Position numbers and translations under genes: made by a program. A stretch of DNA of 64,000 nt from Pegea sp. RAD2-039 (taxonomy: Eukaryota; Chordata; Thaliacea; Salpida; Salpidae). Of the stretch, positions 46,088-59,867 are shown piece by piece. Numbering within the stretch: position 1 is the first letter of the stretch; each line of letters starts with the position of its first letter. The stretch lies in the NCBI GenBank assembly GCA_034620365.1, contig JAQGEQ010000273.1, forward strand, positions 1 through 64,000, read 5' to 3'. Under the pieces are notes generated by a model. The model did not search any database, was not told the DNA's origin, and saw only the letters and a program-made list of their open reading frames with translations.

Positions 46088-47400
46088 TGACGTCATCAAG
46101 GCGATGACGTCACTTTCTTCTGTTCGTGATGAGGTAAAACGTAAAATAAAAAAAAAATATTTGGACTGTCCCAGAAGTTCGGGACAATTATCCGGTCCGT
46201 TTAGCTTTGGACAGTTGGGTTAGTGGTTCATGACGACCACCACAACACTGGCACGTGACCCCACATCTATGACAAGCCGCAAAGAGCGGATAAAGACACA
46301 GACACGGGATGAAGATTGAGAGAAGGATAAGGGACAACCAGCGACGAGGAAGTGATTGAGAAGAATCGTAAGTGTCTCGACAAGAGCAAGATGCTCCTGG
46401 GTAATCACCCTCTTCATCTTGACATCCATGATAAAGTACAGCATCTGCGCACACCAAACAACTAATCCTTCGAAAACATTTCATCCATGAATCTGTTGGA
46501 GCGTCAGGACACGACCCAGGACGGTTTCTGTCCTGATTATAATAGCTCTGGCAGTGACGACATCTCAAACGTTCACCGAAATCTCGCTTCGAACCTTTTG
46601 TAGCTCGTTGAAGGTTGTGTTTAGGAGGTGAAACCGCGTTTAGTAACATCGGATCAGAAACAGAGTCCACAGCTTTATTTCCCAGATAGAAACGGTAGTC
46701 GGCGGGGTGGATGGACCCTGTGTATCCTTGGGACCCTCCTGGGACACGTGGTCGACCATATGAAGGGGCATGATGATGTGGTTGAAGGGTCCGGATGTTT
46801 CCACCACTGGAGGCGCTGTTCGGTGACTTTGGGTCATTCATTTGAACATAAGAATTGAACTTGGTCGGGTAGAGGTCCCGTTTCTGGTCCAGTTTGGACA
46901 GGGTCGGTGGTTTGTTCAATCGGATACGACCACAACTACTTCCTCCGCTATTTCCAGCTATATGTCTTGTTCGCGTCCTTCGATTCGAACGCGTTGATGA
47001 CGTCGATTTCGATGACGTCATCGCTGACGACGTTTCCTGGAAGAAAATGTTGAGGAATTGAACCGGAAGTGGTGATGACGTCACTGACTTTGATAATTGT
47101 GACTTTGTCAAGTACAGCAGGAGGTACGCGATGAGATGACATCGGTGGTGACGTCACTCGAATCGCGTGTCCAGGAAGCGCGCGTTCTTCCGGATCACTA
47201 GGAGTCTCGATATTAGCGAGCGCGGGTACGGAGGTCTCGAGACATCGCGGCGTAAACATCGCAGGATGATTGAGAGACGTTGACGACGTCATACAGGGAT
47301 AAGGATGAGGTCTTTCAGGAGGATGTTGATCCGAAGTGATGTTAGATGTCGGAGTGTCCTGAGATGTAGAAGTGATTAAGATCAACTGATTATGACGTCA
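46088..47400. promoter_or_regulatory. Cluster of TGACGTCA palindromes in the SPRED 3' exons
   Basis: Perfect TGACGTCA (CRE/ATF consensus) occurs at 46088-46095, 46105-46112, 47013-47020, 47076-47083, 47149-47156 and 47393-47400, in a stretch much less AT-rich than the rest of the window. Two lie in the 3' UTR, two in coding sequence, one in the tiny intron and one in the intron before exon 5. Whether they bind CREB/ATF or only reflect local codon and repeat bias is not known. Confidence 0.45.
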
Positions 47401-50400
47401 TCACGTCGATTAGCGAATCTCGATGAAGTCACAAAAAAATATGGAAAAATTATTTGAAAATTATCCAAATCTTTTTACTGTTTCCATAACAATATGTAAA
47501 TTGATTAGAAATTTTTTAGAAATGATTTGAATTTAGAAAATCGTGTAATGCTTAGAAAGTGTTATCTGGTAATTAAGTGCTTTTAATATAAGATAAAAAA
47601 AATAGATTTGTGATATTAAAGATTTAAAAGTTTTTTAAATTTGAAAAAAGTGAAAAATTTTCATCTTAGGATTTGATGAGAATAAAAAAGTTTTTTGTTG
47701 GATTGTTACAAAAAGCTACATTTCGTGATTGAAACCTTCTTAAAGGGATTTAGAAAATATTTTTTCATTTTTTAAGTAGAAATGAAATTTAATTCGATCT
47801 TTATAAAAAGATATTTCCAGAAATTTTTACAATTATTCTGTTCATCACCAACAAATTCTTCATCTAATCTTTTACAAAAGTCTTTTGTAGATGAAGAACA
47901 AAATGCTCATCAATCTATTTTTTGGAATTTAAAATTATCTAAAATATTTTCAGAAAAAGATTAAAGAAGTGAAAATAAGAAGTAAGTTTGCTTACAGGTA
48001 CATCGTCATCATATATTCGGTCACTAGAGCTACTAGTACTACTAATAGTTTGTTGAAGTTGCTGACGTGAAGCTGAAAAAAAAATAGAAGTTATTAGAAA
48101 ATTATCTTAAAACAGTGTTTCCAACCAAAAAAACTCATTAATATTTCCAATTTATACTTTTATAAAAACAAAAATGCCAAAAAAAGCTCTTTTTTCATTT
48201 ACAAGTAAAAAAAAAAGGCTGTGATAGAAGTGAATACCAAAAAAAAGATGAAGATAAAGAAAGAGTTGAAAAAAACTCTTCAAGTTCAAAATGGAGCTTT
48301 AACAGCAATTTTAAGCAAGCCTTATATCGGAAGTGAATAAGCCACAAAAATACTGGCATGTCTTATACGTAGGCTCAGTTTCTCTCTGCTAAAAACGACG
48401 CTTACCATCAAGCACGTGTGTTTAAGAAGGTTTTTAACAAGCTCATTTCTGCAAGAACAGTACAACGCGCATGCGCACACACACAATTCAGTGCATGCGC
48501 TTTTTTTGTAGATTTTAGATAGAAAAACAAAAGGTTTTTATGTGTGTATAAGACTAAAGTGATTGCTTGAATGAATAATTGGTCTTTGGTAACAAAACTT
48601 GTAATTTTATTTATGAATGAATTTATGAACAATAATTACAACTGAAATTGAAGGAAATCTACAAATTAACTGAATTTACAATCAGCCAATCAGAAGCGTT
48701 TATCACTGAAATTTCTTCAAATAGCTGATTTCATTTATTGGATAAATGCAATAAAAAAAATGTTTTTTAAATGAAAAAGTTTTCAAATTTATCATTGGAA
48801 ACATTTTTTAATGTTTAAAAATAAACTTTTTTTTTTTTGGAAATTGTGGAACTTTAACTAGAAAATTATGAAAGAAAAAAAAATGATTTTTCAGAAATTT
48901 TTTTTTAATGAGACCGACTAGCAACAAAATTATTTCATTTTAAAGAACATCTTGTTGAATTTCAAATAATTTTAATTAATTATTTGAGAAATTACAAAGT
49001 TTTTAATCAAAATTAAGTGGTTTGAAAAAAATCTTTTTAAAAATCACATTTACAGGATAAAATAAGATCTATTAAAAGCTCTTCAAGATACTTTAGATGA
49101 TTTAGTAAAGTTTGATTGATAAAATCCTCAAAAAACTTCTCATTTGTTTAAGAGATAAGAACAAACTGAACAATTTTTTTAAGTATTTGTTATTTGAGGT
49201 AATAAGTAAATATTTAACCATAAAATTCAAATCAATAAACCAAAGTTAGAGTCCAAAATACGATTTTTAAGTTGTAGGGTAAAAATGGCGTTTTACTAAA
49301 AAGCCCCACACAAACCTTTTTCAAGATTTTCAAGAGCAACTCGTATTCCTCTATCAAAAGAGCGAGCGTCCGCTGTTCCGTTGAAAGCGAGTCCCAATCG
49401 CTTCTCACCGATCTTCCAATGCTGGAAGATATCGTTCCCACGATGGAAAGGCATCCCGATAGGTATGAAGGAGTCGAGAGTCACCTGAAAATCAGATAAT
49501 GACGTTTTTAAGATGAATAATTATCAGCTGATTGACAAAAGTCGAATTAGTGACAAGTTGAGATTTGAAAAGATTTGTTGAATATTTACTACTCTATCCT
49601 GAGATCTATAAGCGTGTAGCTTGTAATGAGATCCTGATGTGCTCTCATATATTGCAACTTTACTATGACCATTGCCAAGATGAGGTGACCAGCCGTCCTC
49701 TCCTCTTTCCATTACCGTCGCATCAACCCATACGATTGGTCGGTCACTAAAAAAAGACCAAAAAAATTTGTTGAAATTTATGAAAATTTGTTGGAATTAG
49801 TATTTGGTGAAAAGTAGTTGATTTGTTTAAAAGGTAACATTAGCTAGAAGAATAAATAAAAGTTGAAAAAAGTAAAATATTTGCTAAGAAAAGTTTTTCA
49901 TTCAGATTAAAACATCATAAAAAACCAAACCCAGAAAGTGTAATAGTCAAAACAAATAAGTTTTTTCATTTTGCCTTGAGGCGAATAATCAGAAAAAGTT
50001 TTAAAGACTCGAAAAAGAAACATAAGACTCAAAAATTTGGTTGAAATTCAATAAAACCTATAAATTTGTTCCTTAAAAAGCCGGGGTTTGAATTATTTCA
50101 TTTCAAAACGACTAATTAGTGATAAAACTGGCTTCAAAACATTTTTAATACGTTTAAAAGCAAATTAAAAATGTTGTTACATTAAATTTGTTTTAAAAAA
50201 ACAGAAATTTTAGGTTGAAATCGGGATAAGTTGTTAAATATGCGGCTACATAAATAAAAAGGAGAAAAAGCAGGTAATTCTGAACAGGAAATAACATTAG
50301 ACAAATATTGACAAAATCACGTTGAGCTTACAAAACATTTAACTGAGTTCTATTTTTGAAATTAAATTTATAGTTGATATTTTAAACAAAACAAAATACA

Positions 50401-51558
50401 CATGTTGCCAAATAGAAAAAAAGTAATTCACAATTTTATCCTTAATAATTTCAGTCTTTTTAAGTAAGTTAATTATGGTCTATAAAATTAATTACATTAG
50501 TACTTGTGATAGAATTGAGAAAATTAAGCAAGATATTACAAGAATATCAAATTAGATACTTTTTAAGTAATTAAATATTTTCTTGTAAAACTGAAAAGTT
50601 AAAAATGAAAATCAATTTATGTGAAAAAAAAGCTTTAAAAAATTAGAATTAATGATAAAAGACTTAAAATTTAAAATTGAAATATTTTATTTCTATGAAT
50701 TTCCTAAATGATGACTTCAAAAAAATTTTGTTTAATTATTTACAAATTTTTATTTATTTATTCTCAATTAATTTACAAAGAATAAATTTAAAGAGTTAAC
50801 TAAAACATTTATACAACTTTACAAATGATCAAATTATTAAAATATTAAAGATAAAAACCATAAACTTAATACTTAACTATTCTAAGTATTTATGACTTTA
50901 AAATAATATAAATTAATTTAATCAGAACATCACAAGCAAAGTTACTTAAAAATCTATAAGCTGAAATACTTTATAAGCTGTAGTGATAGATTAGTAGGAA
51001 AAACACCATCAAGTTATATAGTAATAAGAAAATATCATTAAATTGAAAAACAAACTTTTTATGAATATGAAAATAAGCTTTTATTTCTAAAAGTAAAAAT
51101 ATTATTTAAAAATCAAAAGTTGTTCCTCCAAAAACCTTTTTATCTTATAATAGTTCAAATAGAATAATAATTTCAAAACATAAGATTGAAAGTAACTTAT
51201 TATTTAGTATTCAAACTTTTGTTAAAAATATTATTTATCAGAAATTATAAAAGAAATAAAATTAAATATTTAAACAGGTTTTCATTCATAAATTTTTATA
51301 AGAATTTCCTGTAGTCATAAATACTTGAAATAATAATCATAATATATATTATAAACATTGAAAATATAGATTAGAAATATTAATTAATATTATGAATTAA
51401 TCTTTTATAATATCAACTTACAAAATATAAAATTTTGAATTAATTAGGTTTTAGTTCAGTGAATTGATATATAGAGAAAATAGTTTTTTAAAAAATGTCA
51501 TTCCAACTCACTTCCATTGGATTTTATCATCTAATGATTTGTTTGAATCCATTATCAT
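46188..51558 (-). CDS. SPRED: Sprouty-related EVH1-domain protein (SPRED)
   Basis: Six phase-consistent exons (51512-51558, 49590-49746, 49316-49484, 47996-48072, 47089-47358, 46188-47036) give 522 residues. Residues 17-125 form an EVH1 domain (VWVDATVMERGEDGW, FQHWKIGEKRLGLAF, ADARSFDRGI). A Ser/Thr-rich, low-complexity middle follows. The C-terminal Sprouty-type cysteine-rich domain begins at Cys399 (CRHCQSYYNQ, SCLVCADAVLYHGC, ACHRCGVTCQCCGG). SPRED proteins sit at the plasma membrane, bring neurofibromin to Ras and block Raf activation. The KIT-binding segment is not identifiable by eye. Intron 1 is about 1.8 kb. The intron between the last two exons would be only 52 nt, with a weak GTCAGT donor but a strong TTTTCTTCCAG acceptor, so that join is the least certain. 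The second in-frame ATG is two codons into exon 1. Confidence 0.93.
48466..48500. promoter_or_regulatory. NRF-1-like palindrome pair in SPRED intron 3
   Basis: CGCGCATGCGCA (48466-48477) matches the NRF-1 consensus YGCGCAYGCGCR exactly, and a half-match TGCATGCGC follows at 492-500 of the same kilobase. A CACGTG E-box lies 50 bp away. CpG-rich motifs of this kind are rare in this AT-rich window and are typical of promoters, so an internal promoter ahead of exon 4 is possible. Confidence 0.4.
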
Positions 51559-54500
51559 AGATGCAAAGATGACCAAAATATTATCATTATTTTAAAAATG
51601 TTGAACTTGACACATTTACAATGTTCTAAAATATATAAATGATTGAAAATAAAAAGTTGATACAAAAAAATTGAACAACTTTATTGTTTATATTTGAACA
51701 CAAGTTTGACTTTTTTTTATCAATTATTGTGCTATAGTTTGAGAACAATCAGATAAAAGATATATTTTTATTGATAAGAAACATTTGTTATAAAAAAGAG
51801 ATTAACAAATGATAAAAAAAGTTATTAAAAAAACATAATAAAATAATAAATAAATAATACACAAGGTTTGTTTATGCATAAAATTTTAAACATATACAAA
51901 TAAAATATTTCTTATATATAATAATCAAGTTTGTTTAAAGTTTATTGAAAAAACATAAATAATAGAAATCTTTCCATTCATAAAACCAACTTTTATAGTT
52001 TTTATACAAAAATATTTTGTTCATTTTGATGTTAGAATAGAATTTAACTTTTAATAAAAAAAATATAAACTAATAACATATATTAAAGTTAATATATATA
52101 TACCTAATATTTCATCTACTTTTAAAATGATTATCTTAATTGTAACAAATATAATTATACAGATTAAATGTGATAAGTTTTTGTAATACTTAACAATAAC
52201 ATAAACAAAATATTATAATAATAACAAATTAAACATTTATATAAATAAAACTTTAAAATAAACATAAATGAAGCTAATTTATATAATTATTAAAACAAAG
52301 ACAGAAAATTATAAATTTACAACTTTTATTTTAATGTTATATTAAACATTAAAACATTTTTTCTATGAATAAATTCAAATTACAGAATGAAATAGAAAAA
52401 TAGTAAGTTGAAGATATAAACTTGAACAAAAAATTTTTAATTTAAACTTAATTTCTAATTTAATATTGATCAAAATAAACTAAAACATTCCAACAATAAA
52501 TCAGAAAGAAATTAACAAGGTATACTACTAAATGAAATTAATTATAAAACTTTTAATTCAATCTAAATTTATTAGCAAAAAATTCTGATATAAAATCAAA
52601 CTAAATAATGTTTAATTTCAGTAAAGCAAAAGTTTTCACAATTAATTACAATCAAGTACCATTGACTTTTAAATGACCTTAACTTATTTTTACTTCAAAA
52701 TTGTAAAAATTTTAGTCAAAGATTATTAAAAACATTTGCTTTATAATCAAACTCTTTTCTGGCTATCAAGTAAAAACTTTACTCTGTATAAAGTTACTTC
52801 ATGCTAACTCACACACAAAAAAAATAAGAACACTGTATTCATTTTGAGTTAATTTCAAAGAAAAACAGTTTTTACAAACACCCGTTAAACAATAGAATGT
52901 ACAAATAGTTTAATTTCAATATATCTAAAAAATGTAGAAATTTTATTTCATGCTTTCGTTCAGAAAAGACCCAGCGACATTTTATAAGGCTCGTCATTCA
53001 TAAAAACCTAACTCGTTCTGCATGAATGCTTCAAAAAAGAAAAAGACAAGTCGAAGAAAAAGAGAATAGTTTTGAACAAAGCCAGCAGCATAATTATGTT
53101 AACATACTGCAGACTTTCAAGCTTGAGCCTTGAATTAAATTTTTGTGAAGTTATTATATTTACGTTAAAAAGCGTTTCAAAATATCATTTAATTGTCAAT
53201 TTTTTTATATCAGCTTATACAGAGTATTTTAACTATAAAATTCATCATATTACAATTCTTAAATTTTAATTAAATTTTAACCAAGTCTTTAAACTTTTTA
53301 TTTTTTAAATAATTACTCTTAATATTTACCAGCAACTTAAGATTTATTTCATTACTTATCTTGAAATACTCTGTATACTTTTATTTATTTGTTAAATGGT
53401 CACAAAAAACAACTTTTTTGCTAGAATAATAGCAAAATCCTAAAACTACAAAACACATTTTGTTTACAACCATTTCTTTCTATTATAAAACTTTTGATTT
53501 TTTCTCATTATATAAAACTCTTTTAATACAAAAGAAGAAAAAAAACGTTTTAATAAGAAATAAAAAAACTACAAAATGTAATCTTTAAATTACTTTTTGC
53601 TGTCACTTTTGTATAATCATTTTATAATTAGGCCAAAAAACTTTTTGTAATGTTGAAAGATTGCGTTTGCCAATAAGTTTCTATTTTTAGTAAAACTTTT
53701 GGAGTTTAAATTACTTTCATTTACTTGTTTATAGAAGTTCAATAAAAATACAATTTTATATTTTTACGGAGAAACTAAAGAATCAAAAAAATTGTTTAAA
53801 AATTTATTCTAAACTGAAATAATTGGTAAAAGTAACAGCTTAAATATAATTGTTAATTTGGAATGATATAAAACGATTCTCAGAAAAACTGAAATATTTA
53901 TCAGCTTTTTATAACTAATTTTAAATAAAGCTTTCAAACTTATTTTTTTAACAATTAACTGTTTTATATAAAACAAAATCAAATAAGCTTTTAACTAAAA
54001 AGGTATTTGAACTAAAATTTGTTGAAAAATAACGTAATAGACAAATAGAAATTAAAATAATTTATTTCTAAAAACTTCAGTTATATATTTGTATATTTTT
54101 TATCATCTGATAATTATATAACTATATAGCAATAATTTGATATCTCTTTTAGAATTGCTCATTTGAATATTTATGTGATCTTGGTTTATTCTAGAAAATC
54201 TAATGTTCTATAAATTGAAACAGACTACTGACCTAAAATGATTCCTATTTTATTTAAAAAGTACTTTTCTTCATCTACAATCTAAATATCATTTACTATT
54301 AAACAAATTAAAAGACTTTAATCAAAATCTTTTTTGTCAAATTCAAAAATTACAATAGATAATTGTTTAATTCACTACAAATAATTCAAAACAATAAATA
54401 ACAGATGAGAATAAAACCACCTACTTACTCATTCAAATATTTATATTTTTTCTCTTTTCTGTCTCTCGTTCATCTTTAAGTTTTGTAATAGAAAAACAGC

Positions 54501-57500
54501 TGTCAAAATCGTACCAACAGAAGCCTTTCTTCCGGCTTAGCTTATTTCGTCTTTTAACAAAATAATTCTTCTAAATTATACTTTGGCTTATTTAATGATT
54601 CTCTAAGGAAAGATTAGATCTGCTTTGTATTGATTACACTGTTCATCTGTTTAATAACTGAGCTTCCTGCTCTATAGTATAAAAAAACTTTGTCTAAATT
54701 TTCAATAAAAACATTTTTACATATTTTTTAAATTTTGATATTTTATTAGTTGATTGATTTGATAAACTTTCAGTCTTTTTTTAATTCTTAAAAATCGAAA
54801 ACAATATATCTATTTAAAATAAATTTTATAAAAATGAATAATTTCTAAATAAATAAAAGATTTTATTCCAAATTTAACCTGAAAAACAAGATATTTGAAA
54901 ATTTAAAATTATCAAAGTTATTGATAAGAAGTTGAATATGTTTTATCTAATTTATAGTTAAGTTATTGACTAATACTTATCAAGTCACCGAAAATCTTCA
55001 GGAGTTTAAAACACAAATCTAAAGATTACAAATAAATTTGTTATCTTGCAATAAACCTCGAATATCAAAACCTCAGTGGTTTTAAAAACTTTTTGATAAA
55101 TTGTCAATTTAAAGTATATCTTAAACTTGCAACAATAACTTATCAATTTAATTTCAAAATTAAAGCTTCAGTAAAAGTAATTCTTAATTAGAGTAAATTT
55201 ATTAGAATTCAATTTGTTTATCTAATTTTAGATTTAATTTAATTTTTTGGTCATCAACTAATTCTGCAAATTATTTGAATTGTTTAAGCAGAATTTCATC
55301 CACTAAAGATTATCATATGTTGTTTTTGAACTTTACCAATTAATTTTTGTATACTGTTATCACACAAAAACTTTCATCAGCTTAAATCGGTCCAATCTTT
55401 TGTTAAAAAAATTGATTTTTTAAAGCTTTGGTGGCTATAAACTGCAGACTATTAGTAACCACAAAAGATTTCTTTCAAGTAGAATATCTAAATCATTCAG
55501 CTGGTTTTGTAAGAATAGTTTTTAACTGTATCTTCTACAATACTAAAATTCCTTGAAATAAAAAGATATATGTTCAAAATTACAGATCTAGTTTGTTCAA
55601 TATCAAGTTTGCTTTACACAACTTTTTGACTTTAAAGTCCACTAAACAATCTTTGTAATCTCTTCTAAAAATTCAAAAAGAAAATAATCTGATAGTTTTA
55701 TAATTAAGCTTTTTATTAATTTATAAACTCTCAGCGTTCTTTACTAGGGTAAGAAATATATTAATATAAACTGAAGAATTCTGTTAATCGCTTGAAATAT
55801 TTGCTCGTTTATAAAGTGAACAAATTCTTTATTTTAAAAATAGAGAAGTTGGTATATTCCTTGTGTGAAGTTTGAATATTTATCTAACAGTTTGTTGAGA
55901 TGCTTTTCTACAAATTGTTTGCTTTTTTGTTGAAGGTTATTGTCAGTTAACAGTAAAAACCTGTATAGATAGTTGCAGAATTTTTTTTTAATAATTCTTT
56001 TATTTTTATTGATTACATTTTAAAAATTGATTGAAATATTTTTTAAAGAGTTCACACAAACATTAGGATACTTTGATTTTTGGCAAAAAGTTTTTACTTT
56101 TTTTCATTCAAAGTCTTTTAGAGCAAAAGTGATACCGACAAAAATTTGAAAATCAATATTCAAGAAAATTATTTTCACTTATCAATAAAGTGTTACAAAG
56201 ACCAAATTGAGAACATTTAAAAACCTAAGATTAAAATTAAGTGAAAAAAAATCAATTTTTAACATTTTTTTTTTGATAAAAGATAAAAAAAATCATTTTT
56301 TATTCTGCTCACTGATTGGCTCAATGATATTTTCAATTTTTTTTTGTTTGTCTTTACACATGACAGCTTAAAAAAATATTACTAACTTTATGAACTAAAG
56401 TCATTATATATAACTCCAAATTCTTTATTGGTTTTATGATTCATGAATAAAAAATAAAACAAATTTCAGATATACTTTATGTAACTTATAAAAAAAGGAT
56501 GAACAAATTTAGGGAATTTAATTCCGAAAAAAAGACAGTTTCCGAAACAACATGAGTCATTTTAAAGATATCTCAGCGTCTTTAATTAGTTTTCAATCTT
56601 TCATCCAACAAATTTTATTATATGTCTTAATGACGCACCGAAAATTACTTCATCATCACCAAATTAAAGAACAATTTTTTGCTAAGCCTCTGAAAATAAT
56701 CAATAATTTTTGTGAATATTTTGATAAAAGTAACTTCAAAACTACCTTTTGCTCTTTCTAAGGTTTCAATTGGTTAAAACTGGCCAATCTTTAACTAATC
56801 TTTCTTCTTTAATTAGAAAAGTTTTATGATATTTTAGTGAACAAAGTACCAATGTGTAGATTGTTTTATAAAAATTCTAATATTTAATAATTCTTGATGA
56901 AAAGGTTTTTTATTCCTAAAAAACGTTTGAATCAAAAATAATTTTAAATTTAATTTATAACATTTTAACAAACCAATAAAATTACTTGTCAATAAATTTT
57001 TGTTAATTTCACTGAATAGTTCATCTGGCAAATTTTTTTTTAGTCGCTTCCTTGCATCATAAATAAAAGAGCTATTTTAAGAAATTGAATAAAGATATCA
57101 TAACAATGCTTTCAAGCTTTACAATTTCGTAAAACAGCTAATATTAGTATATTCAAATTTAAGATTATTATCAAGAAAATGATCAGATTATATTTTCCAG
57201 ATTTTACTGACAATGACTTTAGATTGATAAAAAAACTAATTCTAAAAATGGTAAATTTGGTAAAAACCAAATTGTTAGCTGCGGATATATTTTATTAAAA
57301 AGGTTATAAATGCAAATATTCAAATATTTGATAATGCTTTAAAAATAAGAGGTCAAAATATATTGATAATATATATTTATACCATATTTATATTATATAT
57401 TTAGATGTTTTGTATTTGTATTTATTAATTAGATTAATGATGAGATGATAATAATAATTATTATAAATTTTATTTCTTGGTTTATAGAATCACAAACCAA

Positions 57501-58305
57501 ATAAAAAAACGGTTTTAGTGTTCTTCGCTTTTTAAAAACCTCTAAACAAAACTTGTAGTCTTTAAAAAGAATATGAAACAGGATGTAACGATTTTCAAAC
57601 GAAAGTAGATAAAAGACAAATTGTCTTTTGTATTCTTTGGTAAAATCGTTTAATGTTGAAAGTAAAACTAATTCTTCAAATAACCGACAAAAGATTTACG
57701 AGAAAGAAAAAAGTTCTTCTGAATTCAACTTAAAAGATACAAAGTTTAGATTTACTAAATCAACAATTTTACACCCTGAAGTTGACTGAATTTTGAAACA
57801 GTCTTTCATCAGATTAATAAAAGAAAAATTAGGTTGAAGCTAAAAGCTTTTTTAACAATAAAACGACGCATTAAACGAAATCAAACTGAAGCTTGAAAAA
57901 GTTGAAGAAATTGCTACTTGATAGCATCTCTACGAATACAGAAGACTTTCTGTGAGTAAAAAACTCCGTGAGTTTCAGGACGCTATCAGACTTTTTAATG
58001 AGCAGTAGAAGGAAGAAATCTTGATTTACTGACATCAAGTGTTGCTCAGGATGTATCAAATCTTGATAAGAGAAGACAAATGTCTTCCTGATTTGGCATT
58101 GATAATCATTTTCATCTGTTTCAACTTCTTACAAAGATAAGCTTTGTGTTTGCTTTTGTAGGCCGACGTATTAGATAGAAGACAAACGCTTACTTGTGAT
58201 TACAGCAGTAGGAGTGTGTCCCTGTTTCTTCCAGTTTCTGAGCAGCATAAGATCATTGACAAGGAAGATAATAGAATAGCAAAAAAAGCTTTAGATACTC
58301 TATAA
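51559..58305. other. Gene-poor AT-rich DNA upstream of SPRED
   Basis: About 6.7 kb with only short low-complexity frames and no splice-supported exons. The SPRED promoter and any non-coding first exon should lie at its left end but cannot be pinned down. From 57850 the sequence becomes less AT-rich and enters repeat-like material without a recognisable protein. Confidence 0.5.
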
Positions 58306-58309
58306 AAGC

Positions 58310-58690
58310 GTTTGTACAAAGACATCAAAATTGAGATAAAGACCATCTTATAAAGAGCTTACCACACTGTACAGATCCAAATGTTGGGTCTTTAGTCTAT
58401 TACTACGTTTAGTCATTAGTCAAATCACTAGTGGTGTTCCTCAGGGTTCTGTTCTGGGTCCCCTTCTCTTTCTAATTTTCATTGAAGACCTCATCAGAAG
58501 ACTATTACTTTTAGTTCAGCACTTTAAATATTCGTCATCTTGATGTCATTTGACGTAAACATCGATAGACAACAGAACAGAACCTTTGCTTGACTCTAAA
58601 AGACAAAGACATCAAAATCGAGATGAAGATCAACTTGTAAAGAGCTTACCACACTTCTGTACCAAATGTTGGGTCTTTAGTTGTGACTTC
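58310..58690 (+). mobile_element. Reverse-transcriptase fragment between direct repeats
   Basis: At 58415-58496 the plus strand encodes SGVPQGSVLGPLLFLIFIED, the diagnostic SGVPQGSVLGP core of LINE reverse transcriptases, then breaks down. It is flanked by two direct copies of an 80-90 bp segment (about 58310-58398 and 58598-58683) containing ACAAAGACATCAAAAT and CCAAATGTTGGGTCTTTAG. The rest of the element is missing. Confidence 0.8.
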
Positions 58691-59455
58691 TTGAAGGTCT
58701 CCACTAATGCCGCCTTCGAAAAATTGTAAATATCAAATGATGAGATTTCATCTCTGATAGTGGGTGCTTTCTACAGACACTTGTTACAGGTTTATTTGTT
58801 TATTAAGAAATTTACTAAATGTTGTTGGAAGTAACAGCTGAAGTTTATAAATACTTTGTAGTTGTCTACTATTCTGTAAAAGATTATATTTTGGGATTAA
58901 TTGTTTTCCTTTACGAATGCTACTAACAGGGCTAATGATTTTAATAAAAACATTATATAGTTTTTAAAAACAGTTTCAATAAATTGTAAAACATTCAGAT
59001 TAAACGGAAATTTAGGAAGTTTAGGTTCATAATCAAAGTAAATATATCTTAAATTAAGCTAAGATAGCAATCAGACAAAATTAGGAAAATGTTTGATTTA
59101 TGGTTAGGGTGAACACAACGACAAGGAAAAGTCAATAAAAACCAGGGTAGAAGGGCTTTGTTAGTCTGGTTAATGACAGAGCTTCTAGAAGACGCAAAGC
59201 CATACTGTATCAAGTTAGATTTTATAAACATTAAAAGTGAAAAATTGAATTTACTGTTTCAAGTATTTTTATAAAATCTTATTTTTTCAAGATTAAAAAA
59301 TATTTTTTATTTTGAAAACTTTTAATCTTAAAGTTTAATTTAAAAAAGTATTTCAAAACTTATTTCGTTTTTATTAATTCTTACAAGTGAGTAAAAGTAT
59401 TTAGATATCTTTTAGGAGATTTGAATGTCTTTATTTTGTAAATTAAAAAAAATAT
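58691..59455. other. Intergenic, nothing recognised
   Basis: No supported gene. The repeat-like material fades into AT-rich DNA near 58800. Confidence 0.4.
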
Positions 59456-59735
59456 TTGGCTGGTAATAATAATAAGCTTAAACAAAAACCACCTATAATA
59501 ATCGAGCCAGCTTCGGCCGAGAACTGCCATTTGGAATGTACTCTGAGTGATGCTGTTAAAAAAACCAAAGCAAGACACACAGTGAAATATGGAGCAAATG
59601 TACGAGTAAGACACAGTGGAATGGAACAAACAAAGCAAATTGGTTACCAACTGGTTACATGGTTGGAAGGAATGAGGATTTATTTGATTCTGATTGTGAT
59701 ATTGAAATCGGTAATTTACTTTTTAAGGTTTTGAA
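59456..59735 (+). other. Unrecognised open stretch
   Basis: A frame of about 90 codons reads PPIIIEPASAENCHLECTLS, then ARHTVKYGANVRVRHSG. Its composition is more protein-like than the neighbouring frames, but there is no convincing start, splice signal or family match. It may be transposon-derived, given the fragments on both sides. Confidence 0.25.
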
Positions 59736-59867
59736 ACTCTGTTAGTTTTTAAGAAGATTCTATTAGTAAGACTTGCTTCGGTTCAAAACTGGATGTTGTC
59801 ATGATGATCTTAAAAACAAAGTAAGACACAGTGAGATGCTTTTTAGGGGTTCTTCCTCTTCTTTGAA

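Noticed and set aside
46628-46858. Plus-strand open frame inside SPRED exon 6
   Set aside because: It is the shadow of the cysteine-rich SPRED coding exon on the other strand and has no family or splice support.
57871-58059. Minus-strand frame of 62 codons near 58 kb
   Set aside because: Low-complexity Phe/Leu-rich translation without splice or family support, lying in repeat-like DNA.
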